Source: Struthidea cinerea
Lineage: Eukaryota; Chordata; Aves; Passeriformes; Corcoracidae
Length of the DNA: 64,000 nucleotides
Reading direction: 5' to 3'
NCBI GenBank assembly: GCA_013397865.1
Contig: VZTI01003411.1
Span: 62,001 to 126,000, forward strand
In this document: one piece after another, positions 11,481 through 22,930 of the stretch
How the letters are laid out: each line of letters starts with the position of its first letter
How positions within the stretch are numbered: position 1 is the stretch's first letter
Notes under the pieces: model-generated
Seen by the model: only the letters and a program-made list of their open reading frames with translations
Database searches by the model: none
Told to the model about the DNA's origin: nothing
Position numbers and translations under genes: made by a program

Positions 11481-14400
11481 GACAGTTTTTCTCTTCTTTC
11501 TATGACATCTTAGAGACATTGTGTTTGACATTTGCAGTATCAATATTCTATGGTAGTAAACTCATAAAAAAAAATTGAAATGAATGGAGCAGTCATTAGG
11601 ATACAATTTGCCTTAAATGTCTATTTATAGACCTTAAACCCACATTTAAATTCATTGCTTTTCTCAGATTATAATGTTCTACTTTGGTTTTTTTTACCTT
11701 TTAAGAGGTATTTATGAAACTCACAGTCAAATTTAAGTTTTGAAGAACATGGGGGTTTTTGTTGTAACACATCTATCCTCTCCTTTTAAGTTAATTTTCT
11801 ATTCTTTATAATTACCATGGAAATACATACCTTGTAGTGTTTCTACTCTGTTGTTTACACTACTTTAAACACAACTAGCAGTTTCTACCTTAGTGTTTCA
11901 AAGCAAAACTTTTTTTATGGAACTTTTATAAATATCTCATTGTTTGTATTTCAGGGTTAGACCTTATTTGTCAGATTCCCTGACACAATAATATAATGAG
12001 CATATAATTTTTCTCATAATATCTGTATTTCAAGTTTATAATGCCAAAAAAATCTTCAATACAAATGAAGACTTTGAAAAATTTCATTAAATTGAGCTAT
12101 TTTCTCTGCACTCTTCTAACATCACTGGCTTCAATTTCAAAATGAAGTGTTTCAGTAGTTTCAAAACCAGCCATTCTCATTAAACAAAAGCTGGTCTTGA
12201 TGGGGTGGCATTGCTTGTTTTTTTCCTCCCTTTCCCCTTAACATATTTCTGTCAAGACAAAGCATATTGTGATTCAACACTCTGAGCAACTTAAATACGG
12301 CTTTGAGCAATTATTGACTAATTCAAAATGCATTTCAAAAATACTACATATCCTGGTGTATAATTATCTCAAAATTCTGCAAGGATTTCTTTCAAGACGT
12401 TAATTTATTTGACTGTTAACACATGCTTTTGTAAGGCAGAGCAAGATATTATGTTAAGGACCTTTGAAAACAAGTTGAATAATTCCAGAGTTTTTATCCC
12501 TTTTTAAAGAAATGCAGACCTGTTCCATTTGACCCATAAAATGAATGGGGTTTTCTGTATTGAAATAATACATGAGAAAAACTGATTTTGTTATGTCTTC
12601 AAGCATAAAATTATTGACTATTTTCCAGTGTTATAGGTGTACCGATTTTTATAGAGAATATAATTCTCTTCAAGAACAGGGGAATACAAAATAATTTTTA
12701 GATTATTAAGCTCAGTGTGATGACTACAGGGAAGTTTCTAAATAACTCACAATAAGAGGGCTTGTTTTGCTTTCCACGTTTTGTGCTTTCTGTCTTGCAT
12801 TCTTCTTTCTTTCCTGTGGTGTTCAGTTTAGGTTTTTAGAAATTACAGAGATATGAGTTTCAACAGCTGCCAGAAAAACTACTATCTCTAGTTTACCTGG
12901 GTCAAGTCCCAGTGCTGAATTAATTGTTTGAATTCATGTACTGCTGTCAACACAGCTGTTCAACACCACAGTGTTTCCTTACCTTGGTTTATATCACTAC
13001 TGGTACTGGTTTGCAAAGGCTTCAAGATGTAATGCAGCTTTCAGTCCATTCTGTGATGTGTTTAATAAAACTGAGCTATACTGTAGTGCTGAAATAAAAA
13101 TAAGGCTGAATTTTATTTTACTGGCAACTCAGAGCAACCCAGCTACAAAAGGGGTGGAGAAATGGATTTTGAGGCATATCTCTAAGCCAAATCAAATTTA
13201 GAAACATCCATGTGCTGAGTAGATATTCTTTATCATTGAGGATTGTAAGTTCTTCTCTTAACAGAAGTTTATGTACAAATAACTAATTATGAAATTTGAT
13301 ACCTGTACTAACACAAAACAGCATCACCCATCTAGCTGAGCTTCTTTTGCGTTAAAATTATAGCATCATTCTTTCTTACCATGGCAGCTGTAAATGGCTA
13401 AAATAAAATGCTGGTCTGATAACAATTTTATACAATAACAAGATAAATTAAGTGGGAACTAATTGATCTTTCTCACTTCTAAATTTCTAGAAAACACTCT
13501 TCTTCTGAGAGGGAATCTTAGAAGCTTAGCATTTGTATTATCTCCTTGGGAGGTTACTTGATATTTTCTTGCATATTTCCTTCCATGTACATCAGTGGAA
13601 GCCTAATATCCCTGAATTTTAAGTCTGCTTTCGATGATGAGGCATGGAGTGGAAACTCCTCTACGCCAGCCCATTCGTTTCCAGAACTAGTATTGTGTTC
13701 ATGAGAGAGCAAATGGTTTAGACAACTTTCCTGATAAATGTAATTTACAGGATGTAAAGGCGTTGGCTCATTTTAAGTGTAGAAATTATATTCTTGTGTC
13801 TCCCTCTTGTGGCATGAAAATACATTGACCAAAAATTGTTACTCAGAACCATTGGAAAAGAGCACAGAGCTTAATGGTTTTTGTTCATTGCTATAAATTT
13901 TATAATGTTTCTGGTCTAATTTTTTTGTGCTCTTTTAATTGAACTGTTGAGAATTCTCATAGAGGTGTAGGGAAATTTTCAAGTTAAAATTTTGGCCAGA
14001 TTTTTTAAGAAAACACTGCTACTTGGCTGAAAGTACAGAGTGCCCAAAGATAGTAACATGTTTGTAAGTGCCGAACCTATTGAAGCTGTTGTGTAACAGG
14101 AAGTATAGTTCAGAGGGAAGTGAAGGCACAAAGCTGCCCTTCAAACATGGACTAATAAGTTTGCAGAATTTATCAGCAACGAACTCCTAAACCACTAAAT
14201 TTCTTCTGTCCTTGTAAGGCACTGATTAAGACAGAATAAGCACACACTCAGAGCAATCAATGCAGTCACAGAGTTTTAGTCTCCCATTTCAAAGCAGAAA
14301 ACAAAGTGTTTGAGGTGCTGTTTTGTTCCAGGCTTTAGACACAGTACAGCAAACAAGGGAAAATGCCCTTTGACTTTGAGCCAAAGGGTTTTCTATCTCT

Positions 14401-17400
14401 GTTTCTCTAACTGCAGTCCTACGAACTCACTTGTTCTCTTACAACCTGAGAAAAGAAGCAGTATTATATTCTGTAACCTGACCCAGAAGGGATGCTCCTG
14501 GGAACCTGTTCTGGCTATGTGGCAATGTAGGGGATTTTTGACTACATGAGATATACAGCATCCCCTGAAGGAATGAGAGATGGGCTTCAAAACTCTCTGT
14601 CTTGTTACAACAGAAGAAAGAGTCTGAAGTTTATGTGTCCCAGGTGAATGCCTTAACCACAGAGCTTTAAAGCAGACAAATGTCATCTTGTCTAGTGAAT
14701 AAATATCATCAGTAGAATAGCTTTTAACAGAAGAGGCTGCTAATAAGCAAGTACAGGATTCCTGGTCTGGTAGTTAATGGCATTCCAGAAATCGAAGCTA
14801 CACTTTCTCCAAGTGTGATGAAGTGCAGATTTGAAAATGACACTAATACCTACAAGGGAAATGATCTTATTTGCTATCAGACTTAAAGCATTTGCACACC
14901 TGTCAGACAAAGACGGTAAAAAAATTTCCAGGTTACCAGAAGCTTTCTGTAAAATCTGGCATACCTGGTCGAGAATTGGTTTTCCCCATTCACAACTTGG
15001 TAAGAGACTAGGTCCTTTAATTTGTCCCTGGTAAGTTCCACTTTCTCGTTCTTGTACACAAAAAAGATGTTCAAAATATTGTTTGAAACGCCATTTTAAA
15101 TGCTTAAAAAGAAAACCAGTCAGAAAGTAGGTTTATGCTACAGCAACATTATGCCAGATACGAGTTAATAGAAAGAAAAATGATACAGCACCTGTATAAA
15201 TCAGTGTAGATGTTGAATGGTGCCTAATTTTTCTTGTCAACATATGAGATTAACATTTCTTTCTTATCTGTCCTGACAGTAACTCAAGTCTGATTTGGAT
15301 GTTTTATAGGAATGTCCTTTGTTCTTGCTGTGTATTTCCACAGTGCATTTTTTTGCTAGTAAAATTACAGTGCAAGTGATACCATCTGTACAAAAGCCTA
15401 TATTTGGTCATAAACAGCAATAATAATGCCAAATGAAATGTAGAATAAAAGTCATTTTATGGCGGAAACAATAATATAACAAGTATTTAGCATTATTTCT
15501 TTAGGAAATGTATTCAACAATCAGTCTAATTTTGTCCAACAGAAACTACCTCTGCAGATATGCAAGGCAAAATTTCAGTCTAAGATCCTAGGTTAGCACT
15601 TAAAAAAGCTATATTTGAATTTTTAAGTGGAATATAGTGATCCAGAAGAACTGGTGGGCACTAAGCAATAAAATCATTAAGGTGTTCCCTTTCCTACTCC
15701 TGGAGAGCTAGAGAGGCGACTGTCCTACACTGACTGGAAAGCTAAATTGGTACAAAATTGGTACCTGTCTCCACTGGGTGGCAGCCCAAGCTCTTCTCAA
15801 ACCCAAAAGCAGCAGCTGAAAAAGCCAGCATCACCCTCACATATCTGCACTCTGTAAAGGTCTTGAAACTTTTCTGTATATCTAGTGAGTCAGGTGCTGG
15901 CCCTTTCCTCCCCAGGGACTTATAGCAAGATGGTCTCTCTTCTACTGATGGCTCTTCAAAAGGCAGTTCCAATTTTGGTTCTGAATTAGACTGTGATTAC
16001 TTCACAAAAACTGCTTTTTAAAGAGAGGATTCTGAAATGAACACCTTTGCCATGAACACTCTACTCAGAATTCCCTGGAGATCTCTAATGGGCTTAGGTA
16101 GCTTATCTGGAAACTGAGGGGAAAACCACGCACTGTGTCCCCCCCACAGCCTTGCACTTTAAAACACGCTGAAGCACCGCTGAACGAAGTGAATATTTAC
16201 ATCGGTGAGAGACAGCACTTTTGATCTGCTGTCCTGGGAGGCTCATGCCCATGACTGCAGTCATCACTGCTGTCTGTTCAGCTGTAGTCTTTTTAAGCCT
16301 CACAAGTGGTGAGCCTCTCTGGCTCTGCCTCCCGTGACACTGGTGAGGGAGTCATTGCTAAGATTCCTTCAGCCAGCAAGAAACAGAGGCCACAACAGCT
16401 TCAAGGATCCCATTGTCTTCTCAGGATGATGAAGAGAAATTGCAGTGTCCTGGCCATGTCACATAAAAGTAAATTTCCTTAGGTGTTGGAAGTCTTTCTG
16501 TACTTTCTGTTGGATACAGTTTCATTTTTCTCTCTTTTCACTAATTTTAATGGATTTTACAAGGAGTTGCTTGGCCTCACAGCATATATCATAGTTTAAT
16601 CACTATTTCACTGAAAAACAGTATAATACAAGAAAGAAAATTTTATATGACTCTGGTGTACAAGCCATATTCTTTTCAATAGATGTCTGTTAGTTTAATC
16701 TGTGTAACCTTGTATTACTTCAGATACTTTCAAAGATTCCTTTAGGAAAGATTGCACTGTTTTCCTTCAGCAAATAAATAAGGTAATGGACCCTTGCTTT
16801 TTCCATGGACAGGCCCAGTAAACTGGGTAACACTGAAAAAAAGACCCGAGCTTGGAGTTTGACCTGAGTTGATCTCAGAATCACAAGTCAGTGTGCTAGC
16901 AGCTTCAGAGCTGTGTCATGCAGAAAGACACATTGTATACCACTTTTCAAAGTCTTTTGCAACTCTTAATCTCCAACTCAGGAGACCTGTGAGATTTAGG
17001 AAGTCAAACCCAGGCAAGAATAACCTGTTAAGGAACAGGATAATCTCTGAAGAATTTATCTGCACCTGAATCTATAGCCCTTACATTACATTAAGTTCAG
17101 GGACTCAGTTTGAAAACCTAAGAATCCTTGAAAAGTTTTTGGTAGAGTTTGTTTGGAGATTGTCACTGAAATGGCTGTTTCATATGAGAAAACACATGAA
17201 AGAAAATAAAAGCTATCTTTAGTTTCACAGGATGAAATTTCAGTCCTGAACCAGAGGTATTTCTAATAAAACCGTCTTTGGGAATTGGATGGGTTATTTT
17301 TGTTGCATCCCAGCTACAATGAAAATATCCTCTTGCATTAGTTTCTTTATTGCTCTTAAAAGACAGGAGGTATCAAAGGCTTCTGCATCGCTTTTGGATG

Positions 17401-19741
17401 TAAGCTGCCCCAGAGTCCAATGGCTCTGACAGAGCAAGCTGAGGTAGCTGATTGTAGCCCACCAGGAGAGGTAAAGCTCTTCACACTCCCTCCTTAACTG
17501 CACAGGAGGTTTCTCCTACTCAAAACAGAGATAGATCATTCCTAATCCCTAGGAGTGCTGCCACAAAAAAATCCATCTAGAGCAAGCCACAGACCATGCC
17601 CCATCAGCAAAGGTCACCCTGGACATGTCACCAGTGGCAATTTGGAGGAACTTTTTAAAGAGTGAGATGCAGACTGTGGTATTTCCTTCTAAAGGAAAGG
17701 AGAATGATCATGGACGTCAGCTTCATCTCCAGATATTTTAACTGCACTTGAAATGTCTCCCACTGGGACAAATTGCCTAATACCTGCAACTAAATGGTGC
17801 AGCACACCAAGAAGTGGACTAACCTTTCTGTGCCTGTTGCTCTGTAACATGGTATGCTGTCAAAGGGTCTTCTGGTCTTCTGTGGAAACAATCTGGCCCC
17901 TGCCTGCCTGCAAGTGGGTCTCTGTCCCTCACCTACCTCATGAAAGAGGGATTTCACAGTTAATTTTTGTGAAGTGCTTTGCAATCATGACCTGACAGAT
18001 GCCTAAATATGAGCCACGGTTAGTATAATAGAGCAACTAAAATGGCCTTTACAGAACCATTCTTGCTGTAAAAACCTCTCCTCTCAGTGCGCTCTGTTTT
18101 AATGTTCTCATCTTCTTTCCATTTAATTCTCATCTCATACCTTTTGTTTCTTTTCATTGACCCTTCTGCACAACTGTTTTTGGGAAAGCCTTTTATTTAT
18201 CTCTCTTTCCCTTCTCTCTCTAATAGATACCACCATCTTTTAAAGAGCAGGCACTCCCTCCCTCAGCTAAGTACTATCTTGGCAGGCAACTGGGGAGGAG
18301 GAGTCTTCTTTAAAAGGCTCTGAAATTGTGTTGTTAAAAAAATATATAAATAAAGCAACAAACCTTTTAATAGGGCTTCGAACAATCATCCCTTTCATTC
18401 CCTTATGGCCTTTTGTGCTTCTGGCTTTTTTATTATTTAGTGTGCTTCAAAAAAAAAAAAAATCCAAATGTTTTATGTTAAGCCATTAAGAGTTTATTTG
18501 GGTTGAAAATAAATAAATAAATCTGATGCTAGCAGTTGGGACTGTAAGCACATGCACAGTTGCCTGGCAGAGGCAACCTATAGGAGGCACATCAGAAGGC
18601 CAGAATAAGCTTCAGTAAAAGACCAGAACAAAAGCATCAGCAGCATTTGTTTCTGGTTAAGTACTTTTGCATGAGCCTGACTACTGGAGTGGTTTACCCA
18701 GCTTTTATCTATTTCAAATTCACCTCAGTCCCCCCAGCCCTCTCTACCGAATCACTCCAGCCCGTAATTCATGGTAATTACATGGAACAGGAGGAAGCAT
18801 GGGATTTTTTAAAATCTTTTTTTTGTTTTATTTTTTAAACCACCTGATGGGAGCATGTGACTGATTGGTATCCGACATTGCTCCTGGAGTTATTAGATAC
18901 CTAACTGTTTTTTCCATGACCTGCCTGATTTTTTGCGTGTGTATGTATTTTGATTTATTTTTTAAAGTGATGGGTATATTTTGTGAATTGCCAGAAAGAG
19001 TATTTTGTTTCTTTTTTTCTTTCTACCTGCTTCCATTTTTGTTTGCCAGCTTTGCCTGTAATCCCCAGAGAATTCTGTATCAGGCTGGTGACTGCAGCTA
19101 GGTCTCCTCTCTGTGCATAATTAGTATCAATCTTGCTTCATCTCAGTTCCCTGGTGGAACTGTTCGGGAGAGAGGGATGAGTCTTTGGCATTAAACACGT
19201 TATTAGGCTCACATCTTAGCTCCCATGTGATCTATATTTGGCAAATCAGCATCAAAACTTAAACTTCCTAACCCTCTTTCTCCATGAGACTGAGGTATAT
19301 AGCAATTCTTGAAAGCACATATATAGACTGCAGCTGGTCTTCTTAAAGTAATAGATTGCAAGAGGTGGATAAGAGGAACTTCTAATCTGAGCCTGACTTT
19401 GCTGTCTCAGCTTTGAGACTCATGAATAAAACAACCTGATAATCCTTGTGAGGTTGAACGGAGTCACTGACAGTCCAGACCTCAAAAATTTAGGGTACAG
19501 GTGTCCGTCCCCAGACAGGATCCAAAGGAAGGAAAATGCCAAAGGGCACCCTTCAATGAGTGCCATTTTGTGTGTGGGACTTAGAATGTCAGGTTGCCAA
19601 TGACAAAAAGAGCTTCTGGCACACATAACCTCAGGTACATCAAAGAACAGAAATCCACAAAACAAAACTAGAGAACGTGAAACTGTCTCTCTAACACAGT
19701 GACATCTCCACTTTTGCTCTCTTGCAACAGTGTTGCTGATT
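11481..19741. other. AT-rich noncoding stretch, no supported gene
   Basis: No repeat family or gene is recognisable. Open frames up to about 97 codons occur on both strands and look like chance. A 14-bp perfect palindrome lies at 16251-16264 (ATGACTGCAGTCAT), which is not unusual for this length. The part from about 18.69 kb has short TAAT-rich words (for example around 18768-18785) of the kind seen in conserved noncoding elements, but sequence alone cannot show conservation. Confidence 0.55.
18449..18521. repeat. Poly(A) run and (AAAT)n tract
   Basis: Fourteen consecutive A at 18449-18462, then an (AAAT)4-type tract at 18506-18521, separated by unique AT-rich sequence. Low-complexity DNA; no retroelement body is visible upstream. 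Confidence 0.85.
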
Positions 19742-19744
19742 TTT

Positions 19745-19795
19745 ATAGAATCATAGAATATCCTGAGTTGTATGGGACCCATAAGGATCACCAAA
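19745..19795 (-). mobile_element. CR1 LINE 3' tail fragment
   Basis: The plus strand reads ATAGAATCATAGAATATCC, then a GAGTTGTATGGGACCCATAAGGATCA-like stretch. That is the reverse complement of the conserved 3' end of avian CR1 elements, including the terminal ATTCTATGAT-type repeat. Only about 50 bp survive, consistent with the extreme 5' truncation usual for CR1. It has no coding capacity. Confidence 0.8.
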
Positions 19796-22232
19796 GTAAA
19801 AAAAAAATCTCTTGGAATTATAAGAAGGAGTATGATCTGAACACAATTTTAATTGCTAGATTCCTTTAACTCACATAGTTTGGTAGGGTTTCCTATAAAA
19901 GCAAAGATTATCTTTCAAAATTTTGTTACAGGATCAGGAACAGAGAAGAAAAAGTCATCAGATGCTTGGACTTGGGAGGCTTAATGTTTTATAGGCCTGG
20001 CTCTTGTGTCCAGCCTTCCGCATGCTGGTTCTGACCTATTCAAAAATGGGTACTAGGGCTCAGAAAAAGATTAAGAGGAAGAACTAACTGAGGTTTTCCC
20101 AGTCCATAAAACAGATTATAAACTTTCTGACCTCAAAGTGATATGTGAAAATAATCAGCTTACTGCATTCTGCAGTATTTTGGTAGGCAGGGTATGTGTT
20201 CCTGAGATATAGATAATTAAGTGGAAAATTGAGGTTATTGGGAAAGTGGAAGACTATATGTATACTTTTCTATAGTACGTTACTAATTTTAAAAAGATGA
20301 GAAGAACTTATACCGTCAACTTGAAATTTAAAAAAATAAAACCATCAGTAGAAAACTTCCTATTGGCTCCAGAATTTTTAAAATCTAGACTAAAAAGCAA
20401 CAACAACAGGTGTAGTATCTTCAGTTATTATGGACAAGTGAAGGTTTATTTGATATCTGTAGGTAATTGCTTTTGGATAATGGTACTGCTTGACAAGGCA
20501 CAAATCTGATGAGAAACTTTGATTGTTGGACACTGAGAAACAATCATATTTGTTTTAAAAATCCTGAGTTACTTGGACAATTTTACTTGTAAGATCATTC
20601 ACCATTCATATTTTAGAGACATTGTTTTCAATTTTGCATGAAAGAAATATATCTAGGTATCTTAAGGGTTTCTGTATTTCTATAAAACTTTTACATTTTA
20701 AAAGCTATACTTTTGTTATCCAATGATTGGTGGTGGACCGTTCAGCTGTTGAAGAATATCAGCAGTTGAATGTGCTTCATGTCATACCTGGAAGGATCCT
20801 TACTCCTGGAATATAGATTTGGAAGAACTTATGTCAAAAACCTGTAAAAATTTATAAAGGTGTAGATCAAGACCCCAAAAAGAAAATTCAGACTTGAGTT
20901 TATTCTACAACATAATGTCACTGTGTCTCATATTTTCCTCTCACAAACATACATCGCAACTGTTTTATAAAACCTATCTTTTAGACCTTTGAAAACATAT
21001 CAAAAAGTATTTACTACAGAACTGTCAAGGACAAAAATAAAGCATGGGAGGGGATGCCTTGGAGATAAGAAGTGAGGATGGTTTGGATTGTGTGGCAAAA
21101 TAGGATTCCAGTGCTGGTGTGACAGTTAAAGAATGAAATTACAAAGGGATTAATGAGAACAATTGTTTATCCTTCCAAACCTAGAAACAGTTGTTTGTCA
21201 TTTATTGTAAGTATGAGGAGAGGCACTGGAATGGCTTGGTGTGAGTAGAGGCCAGTGGTCAGTACTGGAAGTGCTGGGTCTGTATGGTAATTCTGTTCCT
21301 ATAGGGAGCTGAAAAAGACATTTCTGCTTCTCTGCCAAAGTCTGGCTTTGTGACTAGTGGAGTAAGAGTTAACAAAGAATAGATGAGTTTAAAATGATAT
21401 TTAGACTACTTTGTTTTTGTTGGTTTTTTTTTTCCTGGGCATGAAGTAGAGTTAGTCACTGACTTTCTGTCAGTTTCTTTGATAAGTCCGGAAGATACTG
21501 AACTAACTTCTGCTGCTTAACTGGGCTCCAGGGCTCCAAACCTAGATCCTGCACGAATTCCATATGTTCCGTTCAGATCCCTTCTGGAAGAAAGTAAAGG
21601 TTATAATGAGGAAAATCCTGTGCAAGACTATAGCTCATGCACCCAGTAGACTAAGCAAGACTGAAGTTCTTCTTTGACCTGATAAAGCAAATAAAGCATA
21701 ATGTTAAGACAGAGCAAGAGTAACACCCGCCTCCTCCTCCTCCTCTGCACACACACACATAACTTGTTTACAAAAGTGCCTTGTAGTGACTGCTGGTGGT
21801 GTCACTCCGTCCCATGCCCCAGAGCTATCACCAGGCCTCATGGGAGATGTGACTACAGCATCGGACATGGGACTGTTTGTTCACTCACTTTCTGTGAAGA
21901 GAGTTTTGAACTGTGTTTTGAATAGACAGCATTTTCTTTGTGTGGTTGGTAAATAACACAGAGCAAAGTTAGTCAGCAAGTTGCATAGCTTCTGCATTCT
22001 GATTCTTTGGAGCCCTTTTGTACCAAGCTTGACAGGATGTTTTTAACAGAATGTGACCTTACTGGGATACCAGAGGTAAGGAAAAAAGTTATTGGGGCTG
22101 TTGTGGAATATTTTGCACAGAGCTGACAGAAAGTACTGCTTTAAAATGCCTTTTGGAAAGAAGATGGTCTCATGGTGATCCAGTCAACACCTTGTTCAGT
22201 GAAAATCCATGTATTTCACTCCTTCGTAAGTT
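19796..22232. other. AT-rich noncoding stretch, no supported gene
   Basis: I found no repeat family, RNA gene or exon I could support. A CA-rich simple stretch near 21748-21760 and a CTC-rich run just before it are low complexity. The best donor-like site, AGAGGTAAGG at 22072-22081, has no open frame leading into it. Confidence 0.55.
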
Positions 22233-22376
22233 ATAGGACGTCTTAACAAGATTTTCTATTACCCATGTACGGAAAAAGAGGCTGATTTGCAAATCTCAGA
22301 ACGGTTATGTACTCGCTCATTGAGCAAAGGCCCAGTTCTAGCGACAGAACAACAAAATGTTTTCTTTCTAACACAG

Positions 22377-22512
22377 CACAGAATAAGCAGATCAGATCCA
22401 GTTGTTCATCCAAGTCCTAGAAGCAGCAGTGTGAGTATCGGAGCGGTGGCAAACCCAGCGAGACCAGGCAACAGCAACCTTGCGGACGCCCATCCTCAGT
22501 CACTGGGTGAAG
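22377..22512 (+). other. Exon-like open segment at the CpG-island edge (unproven)
   Basis: The acceptor-like tract TTTTCTTTCTAACACAG ends at 22376, and the segment ends ...GGTGAAG before GTAAGG at 22513. It is 136 bp: 45 complete codons plus one base, with the open frame extending through both borders (243 bases from an ATG at 22287). The translation begins HRISRSDPVVHPSPRSSSVS and continues Gly/Ala/Pro/Asn-rich without a motif I recognise. A low-complexity Ser/Pro composition fits a disordered region of a regulatory or scaffold protein, but that is inference. It abuts the only CpG island, so an alternative first or second exon is plausible; chance cannot be excluded. Confidence 0.27.
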
Positions 22513-22860
22513 GTAAGGAGGAAAAGTGACACAAAGTAGTATCACTGCTCTCTCCGGGTAGGGCCAGGCGTGGGTTCTCATCACGGACAGTGAAGCTGAG
22601 GCTGCCGCTTGTCGCGGTGCTCGCAGGCAGAGCAGAGGGGGGTGCGGTGCCCCGGGGGCTGCGGGCGGTGCGGGCACCCCCTCTCCTCCCTCTGCTGGCC
22701 AGCGCCGGGGCAGCGCGGGGGGACCGGCACCTCCGGGCTGCCCGCGGAGCCCTGACCCGCACCGGCTCTCCAGGGCTTCCCCAGGCTGCTGCTCCGGCTT
22801 CTAAGCACCGACAGGATGGAGTGGTGCGAGCTTCAGCTGCCGTCAAAGAAAGGAGAGGGA
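22430..22860. promoter_or_regulatory. CpG island
   Basis: I count about 31 CpG dinucleotides in roughly 430 bp, with long G/C runs and a GGGCGG (GC-box/Sp1-like) word near 22665, in a window otherwise nearly free of CpG. In birds such islands usually mark promoters or first exons. No TATA box is visible. Both strands are open over long distances simply because stop codons are rare in GC-rich DNA: 126 codons minus at 22496-22876 and 91 codons plus at 22590-22865. These frames are therefore not evidence of coding. A GAC-AGG-ATG-G context start at 22815 opens only 24 codons. Direction of any transcription is undetermined. Confidence 0.7.
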
Positions 22861-22896
22861 TATGAGTGTTGCACAAGTCGGAGAAGATGATTTGCC

Positions 22897-22921
22897 AAAA
22901 AAAAAAAAAAAAAAAAAAAAA
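22897..22921 (+). repeat. Uninterrupted 25-A tract directly after the CpG island
   Basis: Twenty-five consecutive A follow TTTGCC, the longest pure A run in the window. The 10-mer ATAGGATGTC that follows (22921-22930) is nearly repeated as ATAGGACGTC at 22233-22242. That arrangement, body plus A-tail plus short flanking repeat, is what a retroposed copy would leave. No AATAAA or ATTAAA lies in the 30 bp before the A run, which argues against a normal mRNA 3' end. Confidence 0.6.
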
Positions 22922-22930
22922 TAGGATGTC

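Noticed and set aside
16251..16264. 14-bp perfect palindrome ATGACTGCAGTCAT with AP-1-like half sites
   Set aside because: Several 14-bp palindromes are expected by chance in 64 kb.
22496..22876. Long Ala/Arg/Pro-rich open frames on both strands of the CpG island
   Set aside because: Stop codons are rare in GC-rich DNA, so open frames on both strands are expected without coding.
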